NCBI RefSeq assembly: GCF_000717055.1
Contig: NZ_JNXI01000014.1
Location: 124,001 to 188,000 of the forward strand
Length of the DNA: 64,000 nt
Direction of reading: 5' to 3'
DNA from: Streptomyces iakyrus
GTDB lineage: Bacteria > Actinomycetota > Actinomycetes > Streptomycetales > Streptomycetaceae
The notes beneath the pieces were generated by a model that saw only the letters and a program-made list of their open reading frames with translations, made no database searches and had not been told where the DNA came from. Positions 37,778 through 46,981 of this stretch are shown here, piece by piece; positions within the stretch are counted from its first letter, which is position 1, and the number at the start of each line of letters is the position of its first letter. A program made the position numbers and the translations under genes.

Positions 37778-38566
37778 GTGAGTGACGAAGACATCACGCT
37801 GACCGCGGGCGACGCGGAGGTGACCGTGCAGCCGGGCAACGGCGGCCGGGTCGGAGGGCTGCGGATCGGCGGAGTGGAGCTGCTCCGGCAGGGGGAGCGC
37901 TTCGGGTGCTTCCCGATGGTGCCCTGGTGCGGCCGGATCCGGGACGGCCGGTTCCTCGACGGCGCCGAGGTGCGGCAGCTGCCGCTGAACGCCCCGCCGC
38001 ACGCCATCCACGGCACCGTCCGCGACCACGCCTGGCGCACCGCCCGCACGAGCACGGACGAGGCGGTCCTCACATACGAGCTCGTCGACCCCTGGCCCCA
38101 CCCGGGCCGCGTCACCCAGATCATCGCGCTCACCGAGGACGCCCTGACGCTGAGCATGTCCGTCGAGACGTACGAGTCGTCCTTCCCGGCGCAGATCGGC
38201 TGGCACCCCTGGTTCAACCGGAACCTCGGCGGCGAGGACGTGCGGCTCGGCTTCGACCCCGCCTGGCAGGAGGAGCGCGGCGACGACCACCTGCCCACCG
38301 GCAACCGGATCGACCCGAAGCCCGGCCCCTGGGACGACTGCTTCGGGATGCCCGGCGGCGTCGAGGCCACGCTCACCTGGCCCGGTCAGCTGGAACTGAA
38401 GGTGACCAGCCGCGAGGAGTGGGTCGTCGTCTACGACGAGCAGCGCGAAGCCGTGTGCGTGGAGCCGCAGACCGGGCCGCCCAACGGGCTCAACACCCTG
38501 CCGCACCTGGTCACGCCCCTGGAGCCGCTGGAGGCCTCGACGACCTGGAGCTGGCGCCGCCTCTAA
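37778..38566 (+). CDS. Aldose 1-epimerase family protein
   Basis: 262 residues from GTG 37778. A TAGGGT -10 hexamer ends 7 nt before it and no ribosome site is seen, so a leaderless start is likely. The galactose-mutarotase fold shows GNGGRVGGLRIGGVELLRQG, PPHAIHGTVRDHAW near 70-83 with the first conserved His, IGWHPWFNRNLG near 145 with the second and a C-terminal VVYDEQREAVCVEPQTGPPN containing the catalytic-type Glu. It should interconvert alpha and beta anomers of a hexose or related sugar. It is followed 10 nt later by pyrE. Confidence 0.85.
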   Translation: MSDEDITLTAGDAEVTVQPGNGGRVGGLRIGGVELLRQGERFGCFPMVPWCGRIRDGRFLDGAEVRQLPLNAPPHAIHGTVRDHAWRTARTSTDEAVLTYELVDPWPHPGRVTQIIALTEDALTLSMSVETYESSFPAQIGWHPWFNRNLGGEDVRLGFDPAWQEERGDDHLPTGNRIDPKPGPWDDCFGMPGGVEATLTWPGQLELKVTSREEWVVVYDEQREAVCVEPQTGPPNGLNTLPHLVTPLEPLEASTTWSWRRL

Positions 38567-38576
38567 GCTGGGCGGC

Positions 38577-39125
38577 ATGACGGACACTCGCGGCGCGCTG
38601 CTGCAGCAGATCAAGGACAAGGCCGTGGTGCACGGCAAGGTGACCCTGTCGTCGGGGCTGGAAGCCGACTACTACGTCGACCTGAGGCGCGTCACGCTCG
38701 ACGGCGAGGCCGCGCCGCTGGTCGGGCAGGTGCTGCTCGACCTGACCGCCGAGCTGGACTTCGACGCGGTCGGCGGCCTGACCATGGGAGCCGACCCGGT
38801 CGCCGCCGCCATGCTGCACGCGGCCGCCGCGCGCGGGAAGCGCCTGGACGCCTTCGTCGTACGCAAGGCCGCCAAGGCGCACGGCCTCCAGCGGCGCGTC
38901 GAGGGCCCGGACATCGCGGGCCGCCGCGTGCTGGTCGTCGAGGACACCTCCACCACCGGCGGCTCCCCGCTGACCGCCGTCGAGGCCGTGCGCGAGGCCG
39001 GGGCCGAGGTCGTCGCCGTCGCGACCATCGTCGACCGGGCGACCGGCGCCGCGGAGAAGATCCAGGAGGGCGCCGGGGTGCCGTACCTCTTCGCCTTCTC
39101 CAAGGACGAGCTGGGCCTCGACTGA
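38577..39125 (+). CDS. pyrE: Orotate phosphoribosyltransferase
   Basis: 182 residues. Type I PRTase with the PRPP loop VLVVEDTSTTGGSPLTA near 118 and the N-terminal hood LLQQIKDKAVVHGKVTLSSG, YYVDLRRVTLDGEAAPLVG and GADPVAAAMLHAA. It makes orotidine monophosphate in the cytosol for pyrimidine synthesis. TAAGCT (38564-38569) sits 7 nt before the ATG, so a leaderless transcript from its own promoter is possible even though the preceding gene ends only 10 nt upstream. Other pyr genes are not in the window. Confidence 0.93.
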   Translation: MTDTRGALLQQIKDKAVVHGKVTLSSGLEADYYVDLRRVTLDGEAAPLVGQVLLDLTAELDFDAVGGLTMGADPVAAAMLHAAAARGKRLDAFVVRKAAKAHGLQRRVEGPDIAGRRVLVVEDTSTTGGSPLTAVEAVREAGAEVVAVATIVDRATGAAEKIQEGAGVPYLFAFSKDELGLD

Positions 39126-39273
39126 CCGGGTACTGACCAGGGCGTGGACGGTGGCCTGGACCTTCCGGCCAAGTCTGGAAAGATGGGGCCGACGATGACG
39201 TCGCACCCCAAGGTCTAGGTCAGGGCCGTTAGACACAGCAGTACGTCAACCCGCAGATACAAGGAGCGGACGC

Positions 39274-40296
<1,023 letters not shown>

Positions 40297-40316
40297 GTCC
40301 CGGTTCCGCTCGCGTA

Positions 40317-40346
40317 GAGCCCGGCACCTTCTGAGGTGCCGGGCTC
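40317..40346 (+). terminator. Rho-independent terminator of fba
   Basis: GAGCCCGGCACC (40317-40328), loop TTCTGA, GGTGCCGGGCTC (40335-40346): a perfect 12-bp stem followed by TTCC. Confidence 0.88.
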
Positions 40347-40371
40347 TTCCGTATGCTCCTATGCTCCCTGC

Positions 40372-41838
40372 ATGCCCGATGTCCGGCTGGCCTCACCGCA
40401 GGGCAAGTGGGTCCTGCTCACCACCGTCCTCGGCTCCAGCATGGCGATGCTGGACTCGACCGTCGTCAATGTCGCCCTGCCGCGCATCGGCCGCGACCTC
40501 GACGCGAGCCTGTCCGCCCTGCAGTGGACGGTCAACGCGTACATGGTCACACTCGCCGGGCTGATCCTGCTGGGCGGGGCGCTCGGGGACCGGTTCGGAC
40601 GGCGGAGGGTGTTCGTCGTCGGCGTGGTGTGGTTCGCGGTGGCGTCGCTGCTGTGCGGGATCGCGCCGAACGCGGGCGTGCTGATCGCCGCGCGGGCCCT
40701 GCAAGGGGTGGGCGGTGCGCTGCTGACGCCCGGGTCACTGGCGCTGATCCAGGCGTCCTTCCACCCCGACGACCGGGGGCGGGCGGTGGGCCTGTGGTCC
40801 GGCTTCGGCGGGATCGGGGCGGCGGTCGGGCCGTTCGTCGGCGGCTGGCTGGTGGACGGGCCGGGCTGGCGGTGGGTATTCCTGCTGAACGTGCCGGTGG
40901 CCCTGGTGTGCGTGCCCATCGCGCTGCGGCACGTGCCCGAGTCGGGGGACGGTTCGGCCCACGGCCGGTTCGACGTGCTCGGGGCGGTGCTGGGGGCGCT
41001 GGCGCTCGCGCTGGTGACGTACGCGCTGATCGAGGCCGGTGAGGGCGGTCTCGTGGTGGTGGTCTCGGCGGTGGCCGGGCTGGCCGCGGCCGTCGCGTTC
41101 GTGCTCGTGGAGCGGCGCCGGCCGGATCCGATGATGCCGCCGGACATCTTCGCGTCGCGGCTGTTCACGGCCGTCAACCTCGTCACGCTGTGCGTGTACG
41201 CGGCCCTCGGCGGGTTCTTCTTCCTCGCCGCGCTCCAGCTCCAGGTGGTCGTGGGCTACTCCGCCCTCGGCGCCGGTACGGCACTGCTGCCGACGACCGT
41301 GCTGATGCTGCTGCTGTCCGCGCGGTCCGGGGAGCTGGCCGACCGGATCGGGCCGCGGATCCCGCTGACCGTGGGGCCGCTGCTGTGCGCGGTCGGGATG
41401 CTGCTCATGCTGCGTGTGGGGCCGGGGGCGTCGTACGTGGCCGATGTGCTGCCGGCGCTGCTGGTTCTCGGTCTCGGCATGGTCACCTTGGTGGCGCCGC
41501 TGACGGCGACGGTGCTGGGCTCGGTCAGCGTGGTGCGGGCCGGCCTGGCCAGCGGCATCAACAACGCGGCGGCCCGGGCGGCGGGCCTGCTGGCGGTGGC
41601 GGCGCTGCCGCTGCTGGCCGGCATGGGCGAGGAGGCGTACCGGGAGCCGGCCGCCTTCGACACGGCGTTCGACAAGGCGATGGTGTGGTGCGCGGGGGCG
41701 CTGGTGGCGGGGGCGGTGATCGCGGCGGCGGTGGTGCGCAGGCCGCCGCCGGACTGCAAGCGGCCGGAGTGCCTGCGGCACGGCGGTGTGACGGCGCCGC
41801 CGCTGGAGGGGGAGCCGGTACGGAGGCGGTTGGGGTAG
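40372..41838 (+). CDS. MFS drug/proton antiporter (DHA2, EmrB/QacA type)
   Basis: 488 residues from ATG 40372; TATGCT (40360-40365) 7 nt upstream suggests a leaderless transcript. About 14 membrane helices. Family motifs include MLDSTVVNVALPRIGRDL near 24 (motif D1), GGALGDRFGRRRVFVVG near 70 (motif A), LIAARALQGVGGALLTPGSL near 105 and GLWSGFGGIGAAVGPFVGGW (motif C, antiporter). It should export hydrophobic drugs or metabolites in exchange for protons. No regulator gene adjoins it. Immediately after the stop a long G-rich tandem repeat begins. Confidence 0.9.
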   Translation: MPDVRLASPQGKWVLLTTVLGSSMAMLDSTVVNVALPRIGRDLDASLSALQWTVNAYMVTLAGLILLGGALGDRFGRRRVFVVGVVWFAVASLLCGIAPNAGVLIAARALQGVGGALLTPGSLALIQASFHPDDRGRAVGLWSGFGGIGAAVGPFVGGWLVDGPGWRWVFLLNVPVALVCVPIALRHVPESGDGSAHGRFDVLGAVLGALALALVTYALIEAGEGGLVVVVSAVAGLAAAVAFVLVERRRPDPMMPPDIFASRLFTAVNLVTLCVYAALGGFFFLAALQLQVVVGYSALGAGTALLPTTVLMLLLSARSGELADRIGPRIPLTVGPLLCAVGMLLMLRVGPGASYVADVLPALLVLGLGMVTLVAPLTATVLGSVSVVRAGLASGINNAAARAAGLLAVAALPLLAGMGEEAYREPAAFDTAFDKAMVWCAGALVAGAVIAAAVVRRPPPDCKRPECLRHGGVTAPPLEGEPVRRRLG

Positions 41839-41850
41839 GGCGGAAGTGCC

Positions 41851-42150
41851 GGTGCGGAAGTGGCTGGGTAGGCGGGGGTGCCGGTGGGGAGGTGCTTGGG
41901 GCGGGCCTGGGGTGCGGTGCGGAAGTGGCTGGGGTGGGTCCGGGGTGCGGTGCGGAAGCGCTGGGGTGGCTGGGGTGCGGTGCGAAGTGGCTTGGGTGGG
42001 CTGCGGTGCTGGTGGGGGAGTGGTTGGGGTGGGCCCGGGGTGCGGTGCGGAAGTGGCTGGGCGGGGTGGCCGGTTCGGAAGCGCGGGGTAGGCGGGGGTG
42101 CCGGTGCGGCAGTGGCTGGGGTAGGCCGGGGTGCCGGTGCCCGGGCTGGT
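41851..42150 (+). repeat. G-rich degenerate tandem repeat, period about 32 bp, nine to ten copies
   Basis: Units of the type GGTGCGGAAGTGGCTGGGGT begin at about 41851, 41883, 41916, 41949, 41979, 42011, 42044, 42072, 42103 and 42136, giving a period of 27-34 bp (mean near 32). The unit is G-rich on the plus strand, with frequent GGGG runs able to form quadruplexes, and diverges between copies. It fills the whole gap between the MFS gene stop and the DUF3151 promoter. A frame stays open through it but shows no family match. Confidence 0.85.
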
Positions 42151-42201
42151 CCTCGGTGGGACCGGTGCCCGCGGCCGAGCGGTATGGCGCAGACTTGGGG
42201 C

Positions 42202-42615
42202 ATGTCCATTCACGAGAACCTTCTCGGGGGCCCGCCCCCGACCCACCTCCCCGACGACCCCGGGCCGCGGGAAATGCTCGCGTCGGGTGCCGCGCCCGCC
42301 GAGGTCGCCGGTGCTCACCCCACCTCCTCGCTCGCCTGGGCGCAGCTCGCCGACGAGGCGTTCGAGCGGGGCGCGGCCGTGGAGTCCTATGCGTACGCCC
42401 GCACGGGCTACCACCGCGGCCTGGACGCGCTGCGCCGCAACGGCTGGAAGGGCCACGGCCCGGTGCCGTGGGAGCACGAGCCGAACCGCGGCTTCCTGCG
42501 CGCCCTGCACGCCCTCGCCCGCGCCGCCCAGGCGATCGGCGAGCAGGAGGAGTACGAGCGCTGCTCCCAGTTCCTGAAGGACTCCTCGCCGACGGCGGCG
42601 CAGGTCCTGGGCTGA
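42202..42615 (+). CDS. DUF3151 family protein
   Basis: 137 residues from ATG 42202. CAGACT (42190-42195) lies 6 nt before the start, so this is another likely leaderless gene. The all-helical pattern SIHENLLGGPPPTHLPDDPG, SSLAWAQLADEAFERGAAVE, SYAYARTGYHRGLDALRRNG and NRGFLRALHALARAAQAIGE fits the actinobacterial DUF3151 family, which looks like a small TPR-type protein. Its function is not known. It lies upstream of the kynurenine genes but is cut off from them by a hairpin. Confidence 0.75.
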   Translation: MSIHENLLGGPPPTHLPDDPGPREMLASGAAPAEVAGAHPTSSLAWAQLADEAFERGAAVESYAYARTGYHRGLDALRRNGWKGHGPVPWEHEPNRGFLRALHALARAAQAIGEQEEYERCSQFLKDSSPTAAQVLG

Positions 42616-42634
42616 CGCACGGTCCGTGCACGCG

Positions 42635-42659
42635 AGGCCCGTCCCCGAAAGGCGGGCCT
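42635..42659 (+). terminator. Hairpin after the DUF3151 gene
   Basis: AGGCCCG (42635-42641) pairs with CGGGCCT (42653-42659) across an 11-nt loop, then TTGCGGTTT. Confidence 0.6.
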
Positions 42660-42765
42660 TGCGGTTTCGGGGGACGATTGCGCAAGATGCCCTCGGGGAC
42701 CGGGGCCCCCGTGTCGGATTCGGCAGGGGCGGACCGCTACCCGGAGTTATACGCAGGAGACAGCG

Positions 42766-43596
42766 ATGTCCCACGAGGCTCACGAGCCCGAGACCCCGCA
42801 TCTCGACTTCCACGGCACGACGCCGTACGAGGACTACGTCAAGGCAGACGTACTCACCCACCTCCAGCACACCCTCTCCGACGATCCCGGAGAGATGGTC
42901 TTCCTGGTCACGACCCAGGTGATGGAGCTGTGGTTCACCGTCATCGTCCACGAGTGGGAGACGGCCGCGGGCGCGCTCCGGGGTGACGACATCCCGACCG
43001 CCATCCACGCGCTCAAGAGGTCCGTCCGCGAGCTGGAGGCGCTCAACCACTCCTGGAAGCCCCTCGCCCAGCTCACGCCGGCCCAGTTCAACTCGTACCG
43101 CAGCGCCCTCGGCGAGGGCTCCGGCTTCCAGTCGGCGATGTACCGCCGCATGGAGTTCCTGCTCGGCGACAAGTCCGCGTCGATGCTCGTCCCGCACCGG
43201 GGCGCACCGCGCGTGCACGCCGAGCTGGAGAAGGCGCTGCACGAGCCGAGTCTGTACGACGAGGTCGTGCGGCTGCTGGCGCGGCGCGGGCACGACATCC
43301 CGGAGGCCGTGCTGCGGCGCGACGTCTCGAAGCGCTACGAGCCCTCGCCGGAGGTGGAGGCGGCCTGGACGGCCGTCTACTCGGGCGACGAGAGCGACGA
43401 GGTCGCCCGGCTGGGCGAGGCGCTGAGCGACGTCGCCGAGCTGGTGTGGCGCTGGCGCAACGACCACCTGGTCGCCACCCGCCGCGCGATGGGCGCCAAG
43501 ACCGGCACGGGCGGCTCCGCCGGCGTGGCCTGGCTGGAGAAGCGCGCGCAGAAGAACGTGTTCCCCGAGCTGTGGACGGCGCGGTCCTATGTCTGA
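42766..43596 (+). CDS. kynA: Tryptophan 2,3-dioxygenase
   Basis: 276 residues. The heme enzyme pattern is clear: LDFHGTTPYEDYVKADVLTH near the start, EMVFLVTTQVMELWFTVIVH near 48, LTPAQFNSYRSALGEGSGFQ near 105-125 and YRRMEFLLGDKSASML, with VWRWRNDHLVATRRAMGAK and GTGGSAGVAWLEK near the end. It opens the indole ring of L-tryptophan to N-formylkynurenine using oxygen. It overlaps kynureninase by 8 nt. Confidence 0.96.
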   Translation: MSHEAHEPETPHLDFHGTTPYEDYVKADVLTHLQHTLSDDPGEMVFLVTTQVMELWFTVIVHEWETAAGALRGDDIPTAIHALKRSVRELEALNHSWKPLAQLTPAQFNSYRSALGEGSGFQSAMYRRMEFLLGDKSASMLVPHRGAPRVHAELEKALHEPSLYDEVVRLLARRGHDIPEAVLRRDVSKRYEPSPEVEAAWTAVYSGDESDEVARLGEALSDVAELVWRWRNDHLVATRRAMGAKTGTGGSAGVAWLEKRAQKNVFPELWTARSYV

Positions 43597-44773
43597 GCCG
43601 GCGGAACGCGCGCGGAAGCTGGATGCCGTCGACGAACTCGCCGGCAAGCGCGCCGAGTTCGTCCTCGACGACGTGGTCTACCTCGACGGCAACTCGCTCG
43701 GCGCCCTGCCGGCCGTCGTCCCGGGGCGGGTCGAGGACGTCGTACGCCGCCAGTGGGGCGAGCTGCGCATCCGGTCCTGGGAGGAGAGCGGCTGGTGGAC
43801 GGCGCCCGAGCGGATCGGTGACCGGATCGCCCCGCTGGTCGGGGCGGCGCCCGGGCAGATCGTCGTGGGCGACTCCACAAGTGTCAATGTCTTCAAGGCA
43901 GTTGTGGGAGCGGTGCGGATGGCCGGGGAGGGCCGGGACGAACTGCTCGTCGACGCGACGACCTTCCCCACCGACGGGTACATCGCCGAGTCCGCCGCCC
44001 GCATGACCGGCTGCACCCTGCGGCCCGTGGCACCGGCGGACGTCCCGGGCGCACTGGGTGACCGCACCGCCGCGGTCCTCCTCAACCACGTCGACTACCG
44101 CACCGGCCGGCTGCACGACCTGCCCGGTCTGACGGCCGCCGTGCGCGCGGCGGGCGCGGTCGCCGTCTGGGACCTGTGCCACAGCGCGGGCGCCCTGCCG
44201 GTCGGGCTGGACGAGCACGGCGTGGACCTCGCGGTCGGCTGCACCTACAAGTACCTGAACGGCGGGCCCGGTTCACCGGCGTACCTGTATGTGCGGCGCG
44301 AGGTGCAGGACCGCTTCGACTCGCCGCTGCCCGGCTGGAACTCGCACGCCGAGCCGTTCGGGATGCGGAGCGACTTCGAGGCGGCTCCCGGCGCGCTGCG
44401 CGGCCGGGTCGGCACGCCCGACATCCTCTCCATGCTCGCCCTGGAGGCGGCCCTCGACGTGTGGGACGGGGTGTCGGTCGAGGCGGTGCGGGCCAAGTCC
44501 CTCGCGCTGACGGACTTCTTCCTGGAGTGCGTGGCGGCGTACGTGCCCGAGGGCCGGGTCGAGTGCCTGACGCCGGTGGCGCACGGGGAGCGGGGCAGCC
44601 AGATCGCGCTGCGCTGTGACGACGCCGGTGACGTGATGAAGCGGCTGATCGAGCGGGGTGTGGTCGGTGACTTCCGGGCCCCGGACGTGCTGCGCTTCGG
44701 CTTCACCCCGCTGTACGTCGGGTTCGCCGACGTGGAGCGGGCGGCGCGGGTGCTGGCGCAGACGCTGGCCTGA
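43589..44773 (+). CDS. kynU: Kynureninase
   Basis: 394 residues from ATG 43589, overlapping the dioxygenase. PLP fold type I: VYLDGNSLGALPAVVPG near 35, VVGDSTSVNVFKAVVGAV near 92, VLLNHVDYRTGRLHDLPG near 165, VWDLCHSAGALPVGLDEHGV near 195 and the Schiff-base Lys near 219 in GCTYKYLNGGPGSPAYLYV. The C-terminus has LRFGFTPLYVGFADVERA. It cleaves kynurenine to anthranilate and alanine. Together with kynA and the formamidase-like gene at 44948 it completes tryptophan to anthranilate. Confidence 0.95.
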   Translation: MSEPAERARKLDAVDELAGKRAEFVLDDVVYLDGNSLGALPAVVPGRVEDVVRRQWGELRIRSWEESGWWTAPERIGDRIAPLVGAAPGQIVVGDSTSVNVFKAVVGAVRMAGEGRDELLVDATTFPTDGYIAESAARMTGCTLRPVAPADVPGALGDRTAAVLLNHVDYRTGRLHDLPGLTAAVRAAGAVAVWDLCHSAGALPVGLDEHGVDLAVGCTYKYLNGGPGSPAYLYVRREVQDRFDSPLPGWNSHAEPFGMRSDFEAAPGALRGRVGTPDILSMLALEAALDVWDGVSVEAVRAKSLALTDFFLECVAAYVPEGRVECLTPVAHGERGSQIALRCDDAGDVMKRLIERGVVGDFRAPDVLRFGFTPLYVGFADVERAARVLAQTLA

Positions 44774-44781
44774 GCGGCGGC

Positions 44782-44812
44782 GGGCCGGGACGCCCCTGTG
44801 GTGTCCCGGCCC
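44782..44812 (+). terminator. Terminator between kynU and the formamidase-like gene
   Basis: GGGCCGGGAC (44782-44791) pairs with GTCCCGGCCC (44803-44812): a perfect 10-bp stem, no strong T run. Confidence 0.7.
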
Positions 44813-44947
44813 CGCGGCGTCCGTCCGCTCTTCACCGAGCGTGACAACCGCATGTCCGCGCATGTCACGCGCCTGGTACCGTCCCGGCCAACGGCTGACC
44901 CCCTCAACTGGTCCGCCCCGTACGGTTCATCGCTGGAAGGTTGGAGC

Positions 44948-45811
44948 ATGACGGACGACGTCGCAGCAGCACGGGCCGCTGCCGAGGAGAAGTCGGCCTT
45001 CTCCCACGCGCCCGTCGACCCCGACGCCACCGCGGCCTACGGCGACCACCCGGACCAGGTCATCGACTTCTTCGCACCGCGCCGGGCCGGCGGCCCCGGC
45101 CCGGCCCCGGTCGTCGTCGTCCTGCACGGCGGCGCCTGGCGGGCGCCCTACGACCGGCTTCACATCAGCCCGTTCGCGGACTTCCTCGCCCGCCGCGGGT
45201 TCGCCGTGGCCAGCGTCGAGTACCGGCGCGGCGGGGACGGCGACTCCCTCGCGGGCCGGTGGCCCGACACCTTCGACGACGTCGCGGCGGCGCTGGACGC
45301 CCTGCCCGCGCTGGTACGGGAGTTGCTGCCGCAGGCCGACCCACGCCGCACGGTCCTCACGGGCCACTCGGCGGGCGGGCACCTCGCGCTGTGGGGTGCC
45401 GCCCGGCACGTCCTGCCGGCGGACTCGCCCTGGCGCAGCGGCAGTCCGGTGACGCTTCGCGGCGTCGTCGCCCTCGCCCCGATCGCGGACCTGGCGATCG
45501 CCGACAAGCTGGACGTGTGCGGGGGCGCCGCGCGTCAACTCCTGGGCGGGGACGAGCACTTCGCCGAGCGGCAGCCGTACGCCGACCCGGCGCTGCTGCT
45601 GCCCACGGGCATCGCCACCACCCTCGTGCAGGGCCGTGCGGACCTCGACGTGCCGCAGGCGGTCGCCGAGTCGTACGCGGAGGCGGCGGCGAAGGCCGGG
45701 GAGATGGTGGGGGTGACGCTGCTGGAGGACGTGGGCCACTTCCCGCTCATCGACCCGGCGGCCGACGCGTGCGCGGTGGCGGTGGAGGAGATCGCGCAGC
45801 TGGCCTGGTGA
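44948..45811 (+). CDS. Alpha/beta hydrolase, probable kynurenine formamidase
   Basis: 287 residues from ATG 44948. Hormone-sensitive-lipase-like fold: oxyanion motif VVVLHGGAWRAPYD near 57-70, nucleophile Ser near 140 in LTGHSAGGHLALWGA, Asp near 231 in GRADLDVPQAVAES, His near 262 in VGHFPLIDP. The HGGxW oxyanion hole and position after tryptophan dioxygenase and kynureninase point to N-formylkynurenine formamidase; a generic esterase remains possible. A hairpin separates it from kynU, so it may have its own promoter. Confidence 0.8.
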   Translation: MTDDVAAARAAAEEKSAFSHAPVDPDATAAYGDHPDQVIDFFAPRRAGGPGPAPVVVVLHGGAWRAPYDRLHISPFADFLARRGFAVASVEYRRGGDGDSLAGRWPDTFDDVAAALDALPALVRELLPQADPRRTVLTGHSAGGHLALWGAARHVLPADSPWRSGSPVTLRGVVALAPIADLAIADKLDVCGGAARQLLGGDEHFAERQPYADPALLLPTGIATTLVQGRADLDVPQAVAESYAEAAAKAGEMVGVTLLEDVGHFPLIDPAADACAVAVEEIAQLAW

Positions 45812-45860
45812 GGGGCAGCCGTCCCTGGAGAGCCGCCCCTTAAGAGCGCCCCGGGTCATA

Positions 45861-45885
45861 CCCGTAGTACCTGAGAGCTACGCCG
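45861..45885 (+). promoter_or_regulatory. Promoter/operator element shared by two kinase-regulator operons (copy 1)
   Basis: CCCGTAGTACCTGAGAG at 45861-45877, followed by CTACGCCG, recurs at 50252-50276 before the second paralogous two-component operon. The copy lies 98 nt before the first start codon of the operon 45983-50234. Confidence 0.6.
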
Positions 45886-45982
45886 CAGGTGAGTTCCCCG
45901 GTGTGACGCGGACGAGGTGCCCCGCTCCGTAACTTCCCTTCCACGCAGACCCGATGGCCGGGTGCGCTGGAGGGGGACGACC

Positions 45983-46981
45983 ATGGGGTCCGCACCGCAG
46001 TACCGCCGTGGCGGCGGCAGGCGCCGCGCCGGCCGATGGCGCCGAGCCGCGCTCGCCGTCCTCATCACCGGTGCGGTGGTCGTCCCCCTGTCCGGGGCCG
46101 TACGACCGCAGACCCCCGCACCGGCCCCCGCCTCCCTCGCCCCCCTCAGCGCGTCGACGCTCGACGCGGCGTACGCGGCCAACCGGGCCAACGCCGCCGA
46201 GGCGGCCCGCATGGCCGCCGCCCACCACGACCGCGACCGCGCCGCGACGGACCGCCGCCTGGCCGCCCCGGCCCGGCACCTCCTGCGGTTCGACGGCCGC
46301 GGCTCCGGCCGGGTGACGGAGGTCCTCGGCGACCTCGCCCGGGCCGACCGCATCGCCGTGCTGGTCCCCGGATCCGACACGAGCCTCGACACCTACGGCC
46401 GGTTCCACGCGGCGGCCGCCGCCCTGCACCGGCAACTCGGCCGGCAGGCCCCGGCGGGCACGCGCACCGCGGTCGTGGCCTGGATGGGCTACGAGACGCC
46501 GGGCACGGTCAGCACGACGGTCACGACGACCGGCAGGGCGGAGCAGGCGGCCCCGCACCTGCGTGCGCTCGTCGCCGACCTGCGTGCCATAGCGGGCGCA
46601 GGACCGCGCATCGCGCTGCTGTGCCACTCGTACGGCTCGGTGGTCTGCGGCCGTGCCGCCACAGGGCTCGTCGTCGACGACATCGCGCTCGTCGGCAGCC
46701 CGGGCACCGGTGCCGACACCGCCGGCGGCCTGCACACCCGCGCCCGCGTCTGGGCGGCCCGGGGCGGCGACGACTGGGTGGAGAACGTCCCGCACGTCGA
46801 CCTCGACCTGTTCGGCACCACCGTCGGCTTCGGCACCGACCCCGTCTCCCCGGCTTTCGGCGCCCGGGTCTTCACGGCGGGCGACGGCGGCCACAGCGAC
46901 TACTTCAGGCCCGGCTCGGCCTCCCTGACCAACCTGGCCCGGATCGTCCTGGGCGATACCAAGGCGGTGACTCATGACTGA
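45983..46981 (+). CDS. Secreted or membrane-anchored alpha/beta hydrolase (DUF1023 type)
   Basis: 332 residues from ATG 45983 with GGAGGGGG upstream. An arginine-rich N-terminus and hydrophobic helix (RAALAVLITGAVVVPLSGAV) act as signal or anchor. The hydrolase part shows DRIAVLVPGSDTSLDTYG near 122, a Ser nucleophile near 215 in IALLCHSYGSVVCG, and GGHSDYFRPGSASL with a likely catalytic His near the end. The natural substrate is unknown. It overlaps the acyltransferase gene by 8 nt and is first in an operon with a two-component system. Confidence 0.78.
   Translation: MGSAPQYRRGGGRRRAGRWRRAALAVLITGAVVVPLSGAVRPQTPAPAPASLAPLSASTLDAAYAANRANAAEAARMAAAHHDRDRAATDRRLAAPARHLLRFDGRGSGRVTEVLGDLARADRIAVLVPGSDTSLDTYGRFHAAAAALHRQLGRQAPAGTRTAVVAWMGYETPGTVSTTVTTTGRAEQAAPHLRALVADLRAIAGAGPRIALLCHSYGSVVCGRAATGLVVDDIALVGSPGTGADTAGGLHTRARVWAARGGDDWVENVPHVDLDLFGTTVGFGTDPVSPAFGARVFTAGDGGHSDYFRPGSASLTNLARIVLGDTKAVTHD

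Noticed and set aside
41851-42150. CRISPR-like array
   Set aside because: Units are contiguous and degenerate along their whole length, with no constant repeat/unique spacer alternation and no cas genes.
41878-42615. Possible fusion of the G-rich repeat to DUF3151 as a 245-residue protein
   Set aside because: The repeat part has no family pattern, and DUF3151 has its own -10 and ATG at 42202, so the open frame through the repeat is probably chance.
40735-43647. 970-codon minus-strand open frame over MFS, repeat and kynA
   Set aside because: Crosses three real genes and the tandem repeat; Pro/His/Arg-rich shadow.
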